NCBI RefSeq assembly: GCF_001026695.1
Contig: NZ_LDNB01000012.1
Span: 429,378 to 493,377, forward strand
Origin: Neobacillus vireti
GTDB taxonomy: Bacteria > Bacillota > Bacilli > Bacillales > Cytobacillaceae
Direction of reading: 5' to 3'
Length of the DNA stretch: 64,000 nt
Below the pieces are notes generated by a model. That model did no database searches. It had not been told where the DNA came from and was given only the letters and a program-made list of their open reading frames with translations. Made by a program: the position numbers and the translations under genes. Below are positions 44,007 through 53,137 of the stretch, piece after piece. Numbering within the stretch: position 1 is the stretch's first letter; every line of letters starts with the position of its first letter.

Positions 44007-44849
44007 ATGAGCAGAATAAAAATTGTCACCGATTCGACATTGGATATATCAAAAGAAGCTGCTGAAAAGCTGGGCATTATTGTTGTTCCTTTAGCGATAA
44101 CGATAAATGGAGAAACCTATTTAGACCGGGTTGAATTGGAACCAGCTGAATTTATTGAAAATATGAACAGCTCTAAGGAACTGCCGAAAAGCTCACAGCC
44201 ATCCACCGGCGCCTTTCTGGAAGTTTATGACCGTCTTGGGGAAGAGGGCTATGAAGTCCTATCCATTCATATGACCGGCAAATTGAGTGGAACGGTACGC
44301 TCAGCAGAAAGTGCTGCGCAAATGACCGAGACAAAGGTAACGGTGGTTGATTCCAAGTTTATTTCGAAAGCCCTTTCGTTTCAAGTAAGGGAAGCGGCTG
44401 TACTTGCCGAACAGGGGAAAAGCATGGATGAAATTCTCGACCATATCGAGGTAATCCGCAGGTCTACAAAATTATACATAATGGTGGATACATTAGAGAA
44501 CCTTGTAAAGGGCGGGCGTATCGGCAAAGGAAAGGCCTTTATCGGCTCGCTTTTAAATATCAAACCGATTGCTTCCCTTGAAGATGCAGAATATACACCG
44601 GTTACGAAGGTGCGCAGTCATTCACAGGTTGTTAAATTTATGGCGAAGCAGTTCGCAGAGGATGTTAAAGGGAAAACAATTCGCGGTGTCGGCATTGCTC
44701 ACGCTGAAGCATATGGGCTGTCAAAAAAAATAAAAGAAGCAATATATGAAGTAACTGGGTTTCAGGATATTGAAATTGACTACACTGGCCCAATTGTCAG
44801 CACCCATACCGGACCGGGTGCACTTGCCTTAATGTATTATTTTGATTAA
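44007..44849 (+). CDS. degV: DegV family fatty-acid-binding protein (copy 2)
   Basis: This 280-aa DegV-fold protein starts KIVTDSTLDISKEAAEKLGI. It contains SSQPSTGAFLEVYD, LSGTVRSAESAAQM, VKGGRIGKGKAFIGSLLNIKPI and C-terminal IVSTHTGPGALALMYY, the canonical FakB/DegV pattern. It is closer to B. subtilis DegV than is copy 1. It binds a fatty acid for phosphorylation by FakA (family knowledge). GGGATGTGAATGT precedes the ATG, and TATAAT near 43973 may be its promoter. Confidence 0.9.
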   Translation: MSRIKIVTDSTLDISKEAAEKLGIIVVPLAITINGETYLDRVELEPAEFIENMNSSKELPKSSQPSTGAFLEVYDRLGEEGYEVLSIHMTGKLSGTVRSAESAAQMTETKVTVVDSKFISKALSFQVREAAVLAEQGKSMDEILDHIEVIRRSTKLYIMVDTLENLVKGGRIGKGKAFIGSLLNIKPIASLEDAEYTPVTKVRSHSQVVKFMAKQFAEDVKGKTIRGVGIAHAEAYGLSKKIKEAIYEVTGFQDIEIDYTGPIVSTHTGPGALALMYYFD

Positions 44850-44856
44850 GAATATC

Positions 44857-44895
44857 AAGACTGGATGGTGCCTGACACCATCCAGTCTTTTTTTT
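44857..44895 (+). terminator. degV terminator carrying GGTGCCTGACACC
   Basis: AAGACTGGATGGTG and CACCATCCAGTCTT form a 14-bp perfect stem with a 5-nt loop and a long T run. The near-palindrome GGTGCCTGACACC forms its tip. Confidence 0.92.
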
Positions 44896-44952
44896 GGTAA
44901 AAGTAAAATTTTTGGTCATCCTAAAAGAAATTAATATTCAAAGGTGTTGCCA

Positions 44953-46461
44953 ATGATTAAATGGTTGCTAGGAAAAAAATCGACAGAACCGTCAAAAGCT
45001 CATAGTTTCATTATCGATGAACTTAAGGAACAAATAAAAAGCGAATTAAAGGTCGGTTCAGAACTTACCTATAGAACCTTAAAAAAAGATAAGCAAAAGC
45101 TGGTTTTTTGTTTTATGGATAGCTTAGTTTATAAACCTGGTCTAGATGAGTTTATTATCGCTCCGATTCAAAAGAATGCAAAATTGGAATGGACCTGCGA
45201 AGCAATTGCTCAAATACTGCCTATATCAGATTTGTCAGCAGTTAATCAATTAGATGAGGTCGTCACAGGAATTATCGAAGGAAAGGTTTACATTTATGTT
45301 GAAGGACAGCCATACGGATTACAAGCTGATGTAAGTAAGACGGTTGAAAGGGGCATTGAAAAAGCTGAGACGGAATCACTTGTTTATGGGCCGAAAATTG
45401 CTTTTACAGAATCACTGATTGGAAATATTAATATTTTAAGGCACAACATAAAAGATCCTAACCTATGCATGGAAGATTTGACGGTTGGAACAAGATCAAA
45501 ATCCAAGGTGAAGCTAATTTATATTAAAGACATCGCAGCTGAAGAACATGTGAATGGATTTCGGGAGAAAATTAATCAACTTGAGATTGACCATGTTGCC
45601 GGCGCTACAGTCCTTGGTCAATTAATTGAAAATAATAGTTGGAGCGTTTTCCCGCAATTAGTGACAACAGAGCTTCCCGATCGGGTCACAATTGCCTTAA
45701 TGAGAGGAAAAGTCGTTGTACTAATGGACAGGAGTCCAGATGCCTTATATGGACCAACACCTTTTTTTACCTTTTTCGAATCCACAGAAGATGTTTATAT
45801 GCGCTGGAATATGGGACTTGGTCTACGATTTTTACGGTTACTGGCAGCTTTCTTATCTGTACTCCTCACACCAGCTTATGTAGCTGTTCTAACCTACGAG
45901 GTGATTCCATCCGCATTACTTGTTTCATTGGGTCAATCTCGGGCGAATGTACCATTTCCACCTGTGTTTGAGGCACTTCTGCTTGAATTTTTTATTGAGC
46001 TCCTACGAGAGGCAGGAGCGAGGCTGCCAACCAAAGTCGGTCAAACTATGGGTATTGTTGGTGGTATTGTCATCGGACAAGCGGCAGTTGACGCTGGGTT
46101 CACAAGCAATATCTTAATAATTATTATAGCCCTTAGTGCGCTCGGCTCTTTTACCACTCCCAGTTATTTAATGGGTACGGCGATAAGGATGGTTCGTTTT
46201 CCGATAATTATTTTAGCTGGAATTTTGGGTGGAATCGGTATCATGATTGCTTTTTGTTTTTTCATCATTCACCTCTTAAAATTGGACACGATGGGTGGGT
46301 CTTATCTTTCACCTGTCTATCCGTTAAGATGGAAGGACTTAGGCTACAGTTTCTTCCGGGTGCCAACCCAATATCTTTCGAAACGACCAATAACGAACCA
46401 CCCAATAGATGTGCAACGATTTTCAGCCCCAAAAGCGAAAAAAAAGGATGTAGATGAATAG
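44953..46461 (+). CDS. Spore germination receptor subunit A (GerA family)
   Basis: This 502-aa protein has a soluble N-terminal domain (about 1-240) and a membrane domain with about five helices. GerA-family hallmarks are visible: LVYGPKIAFTESLIGNINILRHNIKDPNL, SPDALYGPTPFFTFFESTEDVYMRW, EALLLEFFIELLREAGARLPTKVGQTMGIVGGIVIGQAA (read in parts). It sits in the spore inner membrane and senses germinants with the B and C subunits. ATG 44953 has AAGGTG 6 nt upstream. A CATCCTA hexamer near 44919 resembles a sigma-G -10. The germinant cannot be predicted. Confidence 0.93.
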   Translation: MIKWLLGKKSTEPSKAHSFIIDELKEQIKSELKVGSELTYRTLKKDKQKLVFCFMDSLVYKPGLDEFIIAPIQKNAKLEWTCEAIAQILPISDLSAVNQLDEVVTGIIEGKVYIYVEGQPYGLQADVSKTVERGIEKAETESLVYGPKIAFTESLIGNINILRHNIKDPNLCMEDLTVGTRSKSKVKLIYIKDIAAEEHVNGFREKINQLEIDHVAGATVLGQLIENNSWSVFPQLVTTELPDRVTIALMRGKVVVLMDRSPDALYGPTPFFTFFESTEDVYMRWNMGLGLRFLRLLAAFLSVLLTPAYVAVLTYEVIPSALLVSLGQSRANVPFPPVFEALLLEFFIELLREAGARLPTKVGQTMGIVGGIVIGQAAVDAGFTSNILIIIIALSALGSFTTPSYLMGTAIRMVRFPIIILAGILGGIGIMIAFCFFIIHLLKLDTMGGSYLSPVYPLRWKDLGYSFFRVPTQYLSKRPITNHPIDVQRFSAPKAKKKDVDE

Positions 46462-46472
46462 GAGCGAAAAAC

Positions 46473-47594
46473 ATGAAAGTGAATTTACATCCGAAGGAAA
46501 GTTTACTGTTTAACGCTTTTCAACTTATATTTATTATCCACTCCGTTCAAGTAGGGGTGGGGGTTGTGGGACTGCCGAAAATTGTCTTTTTAGAGACGAA
46601 ACATGATGCCTGGATTGTCGTGTTCTTTGCGGGAGTTCTCACCTCGGTTATCTTGTGGTTCATGATCGTGATGTTAAGGCAGTATGACAGTGCTGATTTT
46701 TATGGAATTCATGTTGATGTGTTTGGAAAATGGCTGGGTAATTTTCTCAGTTTTGGTTATATAATCTATTTAATAGCTTGCTTCTTCGTGATTTTTATGA
46801 ATTATACCGAAATCGTCCAGGTTTGGATATTTCCCAAATTGCCAACCTGGCAGCTAGCATTCATCCTAATTTTGTTAGCCGTTTATGCTGTTCATGGTGG
46901 CATTCGAGTCATTGTTGGTGTTTCTTTTCTCTCCGTTATAGGGACTTTATGGATCATCCTTGTGTTATTTGTCCCGTTGCGGTATGCAGACTTCACACAT
47001 ATTTATCCGATTATGAATGTGGACATTAAACACATGTTAAAAGGTATTCAAAGGACATCGCTTTCGATTATGGGTTTTGAATTAATCATGTTTGTTTATC
47101 CATTTGTTAAGGAGAAACACCGCGCTCTTCTATATGTCCAAATTGGGAATCTCTTCACAACGTTTACCTATACACTGGTCACTTTTATATCCATTGTCTT
47201 TTTTGCAGAAGATGGCCTCAGTAAGGTCATTTGGCCAGTGATATCGATGTTAAAAATTGTCCGTCTTCCCAATCTTGAAAGATTTGAATTTATAGCCGTC
47301 TCCTTTTGGATGCTCGTTATTTTACCTAATTTGTGTCTCTACTTATGGGCATCATCAAAGGGATTTTCTAGAATCATAAAAAGGACGCAAAAAATGGGGA
47401 TTTGGATTATTGCAATTGTGGCTTTTGGAGCATCCTTCTTCGTTAAGGCCAGATATCAAATGAATATGGTTACCGATCTAGTTGCAAAAGCTGGTTTTTA
47501 TGCGGCTTTTTGTTACCCTGTCGTTCTATCCATTATTGTCTACTTGAAGAAGTGGTTGGCAAGGAGGAAAAAATCGCATGTTAAATCGGCTTAA
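46473..47594 (+). CDS. Spore germination receptor subunit B (GerB family permease)
   Basis: This 373-aa membrane protein has ten predicted helices of the amino acid/polyamine transporter fold (endospore germination permease). It starts HPKESLLFNAFQLIFIIHSVQVGVGVVGLPKIVF. GerB subunits are thought to bind the germinant. AGGAGCG precedes the ATG, 12 bp after the A subunit, and it overlaps the C subunit by 17 bp, so one operon is certain. Confidence 0.93.
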   Translation: MKVNLHPKESLLFNAFQLIFIIHSVQVGVGVVGLPKIVFLETKHDAWIVVFFAGVLTSVILWFMIVMLRQYDSADFYGIHVDVFGKWLGNFLSFGYIIYLIACFFVIFMNYTEIVQVWIFPKLPTWQLAFILILLAVYAVHGGIRVIVGVSFLSVIGTLWIILVLFVPLRYADFTHIYPIMNVDIKHMLKGIQRTSLSIMGFELIMFVYPFVKEKHRALLYVQIGNLFTTFTYTLVTFISIVFFAEDGLSKVIWPVISMLKIVRLPNLERFEFIAVSFWMLVILPNLCLYLWASSKGFSRIIKRTQKMGIWIIAIVAFGASFFVKARYQMNMVTDLVAKAGFYAAFCYPVVLSIIVYLKKWLARRKKSHVKSA

Positions 47595-48735
47595 ATGGAT
47601 AATGCTCGCAGCGTTTTTTTCATGTGTCATGTTGATTTCAGGGTGTGCCGAGAAAAAACAATTAGAAAAGTTGGGATTAAGTACGGCAGTGGGATACGAT
47701 TTGGAAAAAGAAAATCATATTAGAGGTACAGTGGTTATCCATAAGTTCGATCCTTTGGCAAAAAATTTGACCGAGATTATTACGGTTGAAGCTAATACGA
47801 GCAAGACTCTAAGGCAAAAGCAGAATCTTGAAACGGACCAAAAGCTTGTATCTGGTCAGCTTCGCTGTGTCATTTACAGTAAGGAATTGGCGAAAAAAGG
47901 AATTGTACAACTGGTTGATGCCCTAAATCGTGATCCTACTATAGGGAATACAGTTTATTTAACAGTGACAGATGGTAAGGCTTCTACGATTATGAATATG
48001 GACAAAGAGAATCAAAAAATAGATCTTGGGACCTATCTATATAATTTAATTAAACAAAATGTCGAAAGTGAGCAGCTTCTTTTGCCGACACTTTTTGAAT
48101 TTAATCATCGCTACAATGACCATGGAAAAGATCCAGTTTTACCGATTCTTAGGATTAAAAATGGGAATGTTATTCTATCAGGTGTAGCTCTTTTTCAGGA
48201 TGATCGTACAGTGGCAGAATTAAAAGGGGACAATATTTTTTATTTGAAAATCCTATCAGATAAATTTAAATCTGGGACACATGAAATGGGTTTTGACCGT
48301 TCACGATTTAAAAAGCTCATCATGAATCAAGAAGGAAATGCATTTAGGACCGTTTACAAAAAACTATTTCTTAATATTGATAATATTCGCAGTAATACAA
48401 AAATCAAATTGGTTGATAAAAAAAATCTCCGTTTTAAGGTAGCAATAAAGCTCCAATCTAGGTTGTTAGAAGCTACAGAGCCATTAGATCTAGCTAATCC
48501 GGCGAATATTGAGTATATAGAAAAAGTGGTCGGTAAGGAAATGGAAAAGGAAATAAAAAAGTTACTCATCTTTTTCCAAAAGAATAAAGTCGATCCAATT
48601 GGGATCGGAAATGAATATATAGCACATAACCGCGGAAAAATGCTTACTAAAAAGGAATGGAGAGATAAATACAAGGATGTTAAATTTGATGTCCATGTCC
48701 AAAACACGATAGTAAAAACAGGAGTAATTGATTAA
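47578..48735 (+). CDS. Spore germination receptor subunit C (Ger(x)C lipoprotein)
   Basis: This 385-aa lipoprotein has signal peptide and lipobox FSCVMLISGCAEKK (Cys about residue 23), then LEKLGLSTAVGYDLEKE, the typical Ger(x)C start. The C-terminal domain includes KVDPIGIGNEYIAHNRGKML, a family hallmark. It is attached to the outer face of the spore inner membrane and completes the receptor. GGAGG is about 10 nt upstream of the ATG, inside the B subunit. Confidence 0.93.
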   Translation: MLNRLKWIMLAAFFSCVMLISGCAEKKQLEKLGLSTAVGYDLEKENHIRGTVVIHKFDPLAKNLTEIITVEANTSKTLRQKQNLETDQKLVSGQLRCVIYSKELAKKGIVQLVDALNRDPTIGNTVYLTVTDGKASTIMNMDKENQKIDLGTYLYNLIKQNVESEQLLLPTLFEFNHRYNDHGKDPVLPILRIKNGNVILSGVALFQDDRTVAELKGDNIFYLKILSDKFKSGTHEMGFDRSRFKKLIMNQEGNAFRTVYKKLFLNIDNIRSNTKIKLVDKKNLRFKVAIKLQSRLLEATEPLDLANPANIEYIEKVVGKEMEKEIKKLLIFFQKNKVDPIGIGNEYIAHNRGKMLTKKEWRDKYKDVKFDVHVQNTIVKTGVID

Positions 48736-48813
48736 AGCTTGAATACTTTCTTCTTTTTAAAAAGTTTGTTAGACTATTCACGTAATAGAAAAGAAAAGTA
48801 TGCAGGTGATAGG

Positions 48814-49389
48814 ATGAAATTTCGGTTTTTGTGGTTATTATTGGTTATTTGTACCCTGTTAGTGTCAGCCTGTGGGCAAAAGAAAATTGAAAATGAGGTT
48901 ACTTGGCCGGTTAAGGATTTTTCCGCGACCACTCAGGATAACAAGCCGTTTGGCTTAAAAGATTTAAAGGGTAAAATAACGATTTCTAACTTTATTTTTA
49001 CCAGTTGTCCAGATATATGCCCGCCGATGACTTCCAATCTGATGAAATTACAGAAAATGGTGAAAGATGAAGGGTTAAAGGATGTGGAATTTGTCTCCAT
49101 TAGTGTGGATCCAACGGTAGACACACCTGAAGTGCTAACCCGCTATGCCAATCAATTTGGTGTTGACTTTAATAATTGGACATTTCTAACTGGCTATTCT
49201 CAAGAATTTATAGAAGAATATGCACCGAAAAACTTTAAAACAATTGTTAAAAAGGTGTCAGAGGGTAATGTCATGCACCAACCGTATTTTTATCTAATCG
49301 ATCAGGACGGGAACATAAAAAAAACATATAAAGGGAACGAACAAGTTCCTTTTGATGAAATTATCAGTGATATCAAGGCATTACAATAG
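48814..49389 (+). CDS. sco: SCO1/SenC family copper chaperone lipoprotein (YpmQ)
   Basis: This 191-aa protein has a lipobox LVSAC (Cys20) and a thioredoxin-like domain with the copper site CPDIC (C65 and C69) plus the distal His in NVMHQPYFYLI. Sco proteins assemble the CuA centre of cytochrome oxidase, so it could serve a CuA enzyme such as the one at 1271. ATG 48814 is chosen because GCAGGTGATAGG directly precedes it; the in-frame start at 48739 would bury the signal peptide. The sco-ypmR-ypmS order matches B. subtilis. Confidence 0.93.
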   Translation: MKFRFLWLLLVICTLLVSACGQKKIENEVTWPVKDFSATTQDNKPFGLKDLKGKITISNFIFTSCPDICPPMTSNLMKLQKMVKDEGLKDVEFVSISVDPTVDTPEVLTRYANQFGVDFNNWTFLTGYSQEFIEEYAPKNFKTIVKKVSEGNVMHQPYFYLIDQDGNIKKTYKGNEQVPFDEIISDIKALQ

Positions 49390-49413
49390 ACCAATTAATG
49401 GGTCTATTTTTTT
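49388..49413 (+). terminator. sco terminator
   Basis: AGACC and GGTCT arms around AATTAATG, followed by a T-rich run. The stem is short. Confidence 0.65.
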
Positions 49414-49501
49414 ATCCAAGAATATGATATAGTACATTTTTGTTTTGTATGATTGGTGTCGTGTTATAATAATATTAGTTTAGAAGGCAGGTGAATAAAA
49501 A

Positions 49502-50326
49502 ATGAAAAGGTTTTTCACTCTTCTAATTCTCTCAACATTTTGTTTATCATCCTGCAGTCAGTCAGATCAGTTGGCATTACATCAGGAGAAGAAGGCAGCG
49601 ACCCAGGTTTTTAAACCGATTCCTGCTGATTTTGTACCGCGGAATTTCACCGTGCTGTCTGCTGGCGATTCCTTAACTCAAGGTGTCGGCGATAGTACGA
49701 ATCAAGGCGGTTATTTACCATATTTAAAAACATTGCTTGAAAAAGAAAAAGGCGTCCAGCAGGTGGATTTCTTTAATTATGGGATAACGGGAAATCGAAC
49801 GACGCAGTTATTAAAAAGGCTGAAGACACCTGAAATGAAGGCAGACTTACAGAAAGCGGACATGGTCATTATTACGATTGGCGGAAATGATATCATGAAG
49901 GTAGTAAAGGATAACTTTACCAATCTGCAGCTTCCTGTTTTTACAAAAGAAAAAGAAACCTTCCGCCAACATTTAATACAAATTTTCGAGGCGATTGTTC
50001 AAGAAAACCCACACGCATCGATTGTGTTAGTCGGGCTGTACAATCCGTTTTCCAAATGGTTTTCTGATATTAAAGAAATGGATGAGATTGTTTCCGATTG
50101 GAATAAAGCTGGTCAATCGGTTGTTGCTAACTATCCTAACGCCTATTTTGTACCGATTGAAGATTTGTTTTTGAATACAGAGGAAAATCTTTTGTTTACT
50201 GATAATTTCCATCCGAATGACAAAGGTTATGAACTGATTGCCGAGAGATTAAACGAGACCTTGGAAGCACGGGTAATCCCTGATTTAGCGAAAAAAGCAT
50301 TCCTGGTGACGACAGAGGAGAATTAG
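49502..50326 (+). CDS. ypmR: SGNH/GDSL lipase/esterase lipoprotein (YpmR)
   Basis: This 274-aa protein has a lipobox (CLSSC, Cys about 18) and an SGNH hydrolase domain: Ser in SAGDSLTQGVGD, Gly in NYGITGNRTTQ, Asn in TIGGNDIMK, and Asp/His in TDNFHPNDKGY. All four blocks are intact, so it is a probable surface lipase/esterase. AGGCAGGTGAAT precedes the ATG. It is tightly linked to ypmS (5 bp), as in B. subtilis. Confidence 0.92.
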   Translation: MKRFFTLLILSTFCLSSCSQSDQLALHQEKKAATQVFKPIPADFVPRNFTVLSAGDSLTQGVGDSTNQGGYLPYLKTLLEKEKGVQQVDFFNYGITGNRTTQLLKRLKTPEMKADLQKADMVIITIGGNDIMKVVKDNFTNLQLPVFTKEKETFRQHLIQIFEAIVQENPHASIVLVGLYNPFSKWFSDIKEMDEIVSDWNKAGQSVVANYPNAYFVPIEDLFLNTEENLLFTDNFHPNDKGYELIAERLNETLEARVIPDLAKKAFLVTTEEN

Positions 50327-50331
50327 TTTTT

Positions 50332-50910
50332 ATGAAAAATAAATGGAAGATTGGATTTCTAATCTTGTTAGGAATCAACCTTTTATCCGCTATTATTATC
50401 ATATCATTGATTATGTTTCCGTCTGCAGATAAAGAAATCAGCAAATGGAAGGCTCCAGTGGGCGACCATGTAACATTTAATGTGAAGTCAAATAAATCTG
50501 ATTTAAATAAGCTTATTAATCATTATCTAAAACAGGAAGCTGCCGATTCTCCCATTGCTTATCGGGTATTATTGGGGGACGAAGTGGAACTATACGGAAC
50601 CTTGCCGTTTTTTAGTGAACAATTAAATATGAAATTAACATTTGAACCAGAGGCATTAAATAATGGCGACTTGGTCCTAAAGCAAAAAACGATGTCGATT
50701 GGCAGTTTAAACCTGCCGATTTCATATGTTTTAACTATTATTAATGAAAATTATAAGCTCCCAAAAGGAGTACACATTAAACCAAATGACAAACTTGTCT
50801 ATGTAAACATGCAGCAATTAAAGCTGAAGAGTGATATTAAAATTAAAGCGAACAAATTTGATCTGAAAAAAGATGACATATCGTTTTCTTTATTAGTGCC
50901 TGTAAAATAG
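50332..50910 (+). CDS. ypmS: YpmS-like membrane-anchored protein (DUF2140)
   Basis: This 192-aa protein has an N-terminal membrane helix (about 7-28: GFLILLGINLLSAIIIISLIMF) followed by a beta-rich extracytoplasmic domain. WKAPVGDHVTFNVKSNKSDLNKLINHYL and LGDEVELYGTLPFFSEQLNMKLTFEPEAL are typical of DUF2140/YpmS. The fold is thought to bind lipids (family inference). AGAGGAG is just upstream, in the end of ypmR. Confidence 0.9.
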   Translation: MKNKWKIGFLILLGINLLSAIIIISLIMFPSADKEISKWKAPVGDHVTFNVKSNKSDLNKLINHYLKQEAADSPIAYRVLLGDEVELYGTLPFFSEQLNMKLTFEPEALNNGDLVLKQKTMSIGSLNLPISYVLTIINENYKLPKGVHIKPNDKLVYVNMQQLKLKSDIKIKANKFDLKKDDISFSLLVPVK

Positions 50911-50939
50911 GTGCCTCGTCATTTGAGGCACCTTTTTTT
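50909..50939 (+). terminator. ypmS terminator
   Basis: AGGTGCCTC and GAGGCACCT form a 9-bp perfect stem followed by seven Ts. Confidence 0.92.
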
Positions 50940-50978
50940 GTAGGATTTTTTCGATGCTGATTGAATGGAACCAAGGTA

Positions 50979-51731
50979 TTAATCCTTAATACTGATAATT
51001 TGAAATTCTGGTTTATCTTTTGTTAACCCTACAAATACGATTGTGCAGCTTTCATTGGCCCTGAATTGAAGCTGAGGGATAGGCAGGATAATGGTCTCGC
51101 TGCCTGCTTCTCTTACTTCGAGGTCTACGGTCATCGGTGTTAGAGCTAAATATTCTGTTGCCTGCTTATAGGTAAGGTTTGGAAAGACTATATCCCTGTC
51201 CTTAACGGCAATATCAAGCGGCTGGGTGTCCGGTGATAGGTGGATGAAACGGACCTTGGCTTCATTTGCTGGCACCTGGGGTAGATTTTCAAACATCAAA
51301 AGGCGCATTTTTTTGACATGGTCAATGGTTGCCAGTGTATAGGATTTACCCGGCTCCATGGTAATTTTTTTATTTAAAACACTATCCACCATGTTTCCTG
51401 CGGGGTATATATCAATATGGTATTTACCAGCCCTTAATGGAATATCCGTACTAACATTTTTAAATGGCAGGTCTCTGATCATCCGTTTCCCATTTATATA
51501 AATATCAACATTGGAGGCATCATGGGAGGTATGAAGGACGCGGATCTTTGCTTCTTCTTGGTAGGTTTGAGAATGAGTACGCATCATGTCCATTGCTTTA
51601 TTCATGTTTTTATAGTGTTTTAAATAGAAATGCATGTGTAAGCCTGGATTTGAATATTTATAGAACTGTGCTAATAAATCATACATGGCTGCCTTTTGAA
51701 GATAATCCGCATGGGTTCTTTTTTCAGACAT
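50979..51731 (-). CDS. DUF4397 domain-containing protein
   Basis: This 250-aa protein has a helical N-terminal segment (about 1-65, with a YKYSNPGLHMHFYLKHYKNM stretch) and two beta-sandwich DUF4397 repeats. Each repeat starts with the same pattern: AKIRVLHTSHDASNVDIYING and AKVRFIHLSPDTQPLDIAVKD. DUF4397 usually occurs in extracellular proteins, but no signal peptide is seen here, so it may be spore- or cell-associated (inference). ATG 51731 follows AGGAG by 9 nt; the in-frame ATG at 51749 lacks one. Confidence 0.88.
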   Translation of the reverse strand: MSEKRTHADYLQKAAMYDLLAQFYKYSNPGLHMHFYLKHYKNMNKAMDMMRTHSQTYQEEAKIRVLHTSHDASNVDIYINGKRMIRDLPFKNVSTDIPLRAGKYHIDIYPAGNMVDSVLNKKITMEPGKSYTLATIDHVKKMRLLMFENLPQVPANEAKVRFIHLSPDTQPLDIAVKDRDIVFPNLTYKQATEYLALTPMTVDLEVREAGSETIILPIPQLQFRANESCTIVFVGLTKDKPEFQIISIKD

Positions 51732-51830
51732 ACGAGCAACTCCTATCAAATCGTTTACAACATAAGATATTCATGTTTTATTAGGTGGGTGTCTATTTTT
51801 CTTACCCGTTAGAAATATATCCATTTATTA

Positions 51831-51859
51831 TTTACAAATGGATAATTTACACATATAAT
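51831..51859 (+). promoter_or_regulatory. Sigma-A promoter of the rsgA leader
   Basis: TTTACA (51831-51836) and TATAAT (51854-51859) are 17 bp apart, giving a start near 51866. The transcript then has a leader of about 195 nt before rsgA. Confidence 0.85.
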
Positions 51860-51893
51860 GATTACAAATAAGTCTGAAAGCGGGTGACGTGCA

Positions 51894-51965
51894 ATGTTAA
51901 TTGAAAATACGAAGAAAATCAATTATTTGAATATTGTTTGCACAGCCCGTAAATTTTCTATTTAG
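51894..51965 (+). CDS. Leader peptide of the rsgA attenuator
   Basis: A 23-codon ORF (MLIENTKKINYLNIVCTARK, then FSI) has GGGTGAC about 7 nt upstream and lies between the promoter and an intrinsic terminator. Codons for V-C-T-A-R contain GCACAGCCC (51940-51948), complementary to GGGCTGTGC in the terminator. Ribosome position on this ORF would therefore decide which hairpin forms, as in antibiotic-inducible leaders of ribosome-protection genes. The peptide itself is not recognised. Confidence 0.72.
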   Translation: MLIENTKKINYLNIVCTARKFSI

Positions 51966-52028
51966 GATTTTATTACCTTATTTCCTTATGCGAATCAAAC
52001 CATGGGCTGTGCGTGCCTATGGTTTTTT
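51940..52028 (+). promoter_or_regulatory. Antiterminator/terminator attenuator upstream of rsgA
   Basis: Two structures are mutually exclusive. The terminator pairs ACCATGGGC (51999-52007) with GCCTATGGT (52015-52023) and ends in a T run. The antiterminator pairs TGCACAGCCCGT (51939-51950) with ATGGGCTGTGCG (52002-52013), 12 bp with two wobbles, using the terminator's 5' arm. A ribosome completing the leader ORF would cover the first segment and favour termination; stalling early would favour read-through. Confidence 0.75.
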
Positions 52029-52060
52029 ATTTTTCAAAAAAATTCGCTGGAGGAATAAGA

Positions 52061-53128
52061 ATGAATTTATTATCAATTGGTTTAACTGACATAGAAACAA
52101 AAGAATTTGCTCAAATCAACAGAGATGAGGATTTAATCCTTGGCCGCGTGGCACTTGAGCATAAGCAGATGTACCGAGTGTGGACGGAACTTGGTGAATT
52201 ATTATGTGAAGTAACAGGTAAGTTCAGCTTTCAGGCAATATCACGGGAAGATTTCCCAGCGGTTGGTGATTGGGTCGCCATTAAGCCTCGTGCTGAGGAA
52301 GGAAAGGGTACAATTATTACCGTATTACCGCGAAAAAGTAAGTTTTCAAGAAAATCGGCAGGGGGGACGGCCGAAGAACAAATTATTGCAGCAAACGTGG
52401 ATACTGTATTTCTCGTTAACTCCTTAAATGAAGACTTAAATTTAAGAAGAATCGAGCGTTATTTATTACTGACATGGGAAAGCGGTGCCAACCCTGTTTT
52501 AGTGTTAAGTAAAGCAGATCTTTGTCAAAATATTGAAGAGAAAATCGCTGCAGTGGAAGCCATTGCATTTGGTGGTGTTCCGATCATTCCGATTAGCGCA
52601 GAAACGCTTACCGGACTTGAAAAGCTCGAACCATTTTTACAGCCGGGAAAAACAATTGCATTGCTTGGTTCTTCCGGGGTCGGGAAATCAACCTTAACGA
52701 ACCGATTATTAGGTGCTGAGAAGCAATTGGTCCAAGAGATTCGTGAGGCAGATGATAAGGGGAGACACACAACCACCCATCGGGAACTCATTCTCTTGCC
52801 GATTGGATGCGTCTTGATTGATACACCGGGGATGCGGGAATTGCAGCTTTGGGAAAGTGCAGATGGATTAGCGGAAACCTTTTCAGAGATCGAAGTGTTA
52901 GCGGAAAATTGCCGATTCCGTGATTGCCAGCATACTGATGAGCCAGGCTGCGCTGTGAGGACTGCCATTAATGACGGGCAGCTTGCGGCTGAAAGGCTGG
53001 TAAGTTACACAAAGCTGCAAAAGGAGCTGGCGTTTATTGAAAGGAAAGCCGATAAACGCGCCCAAGCTGAAGTAAGAAAACAATGGAAGACTCTAAACAA
53101 ACAAATGAAACAACGGAAAAGCCGTTAA
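52061..53128 (+). CDS. rsgA: Ribosome small-subunit-dependent GTPase A (RsgA paralogue)
   Basis: This 355-aa circularly permuted GTPase has an N-terminal OB-like domain. The motif order is LVLSKADL (G4), PISA (G5), GSSGVGKSTLTN (G1), DTPGMREL (G3). A C-terminal zinc site follows: CRFRDCQHTDEPGCAV with Cys-Cys-His-Cys ligands. RsgA assists late 30S maturation and hydrolyses GTP on the ribosome. ATG 52061 has GGAGGAAT 5 nt upstream; the longer frame from 52013 runs through the terminator. It is longer than, and located away from, the prkC-linked rsgA of Bacillus, so it is probably a paralogue (inference). Confidence 0.92.
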   Translation: MNLLSIGLTDIETKEFAQINRDEDLILGRVALEHKQMYRVWTELGELLCEVTGKFSFQAISREDFPAVGDWVAIKPRAEEGKGTIITVLPRKSKFSRKSAGGTAEEQIIAANVDTVFLVNSLNEDLNLRRIERYLLLTWESGANPVLVLSKADLCQNIEEKIAAVEAIAFGGVPIIPISAETLTGLEKLEPFLQPGKTIALLGSSGVGKSTLTNRLLGAEKQLVQEIREADDKGRHTTTHRELILLPIGCVLIDTPGMRELQLWESADGLAETFSEIEVLAENCRFRDCQHTDEPGCAVRTAINDGQLAAERLVSYTKLQKELAFIERKADKRAQAEVRKQWKTLNKQMKQRKSR

Positions 53129-53137
53129 TGAATCATC

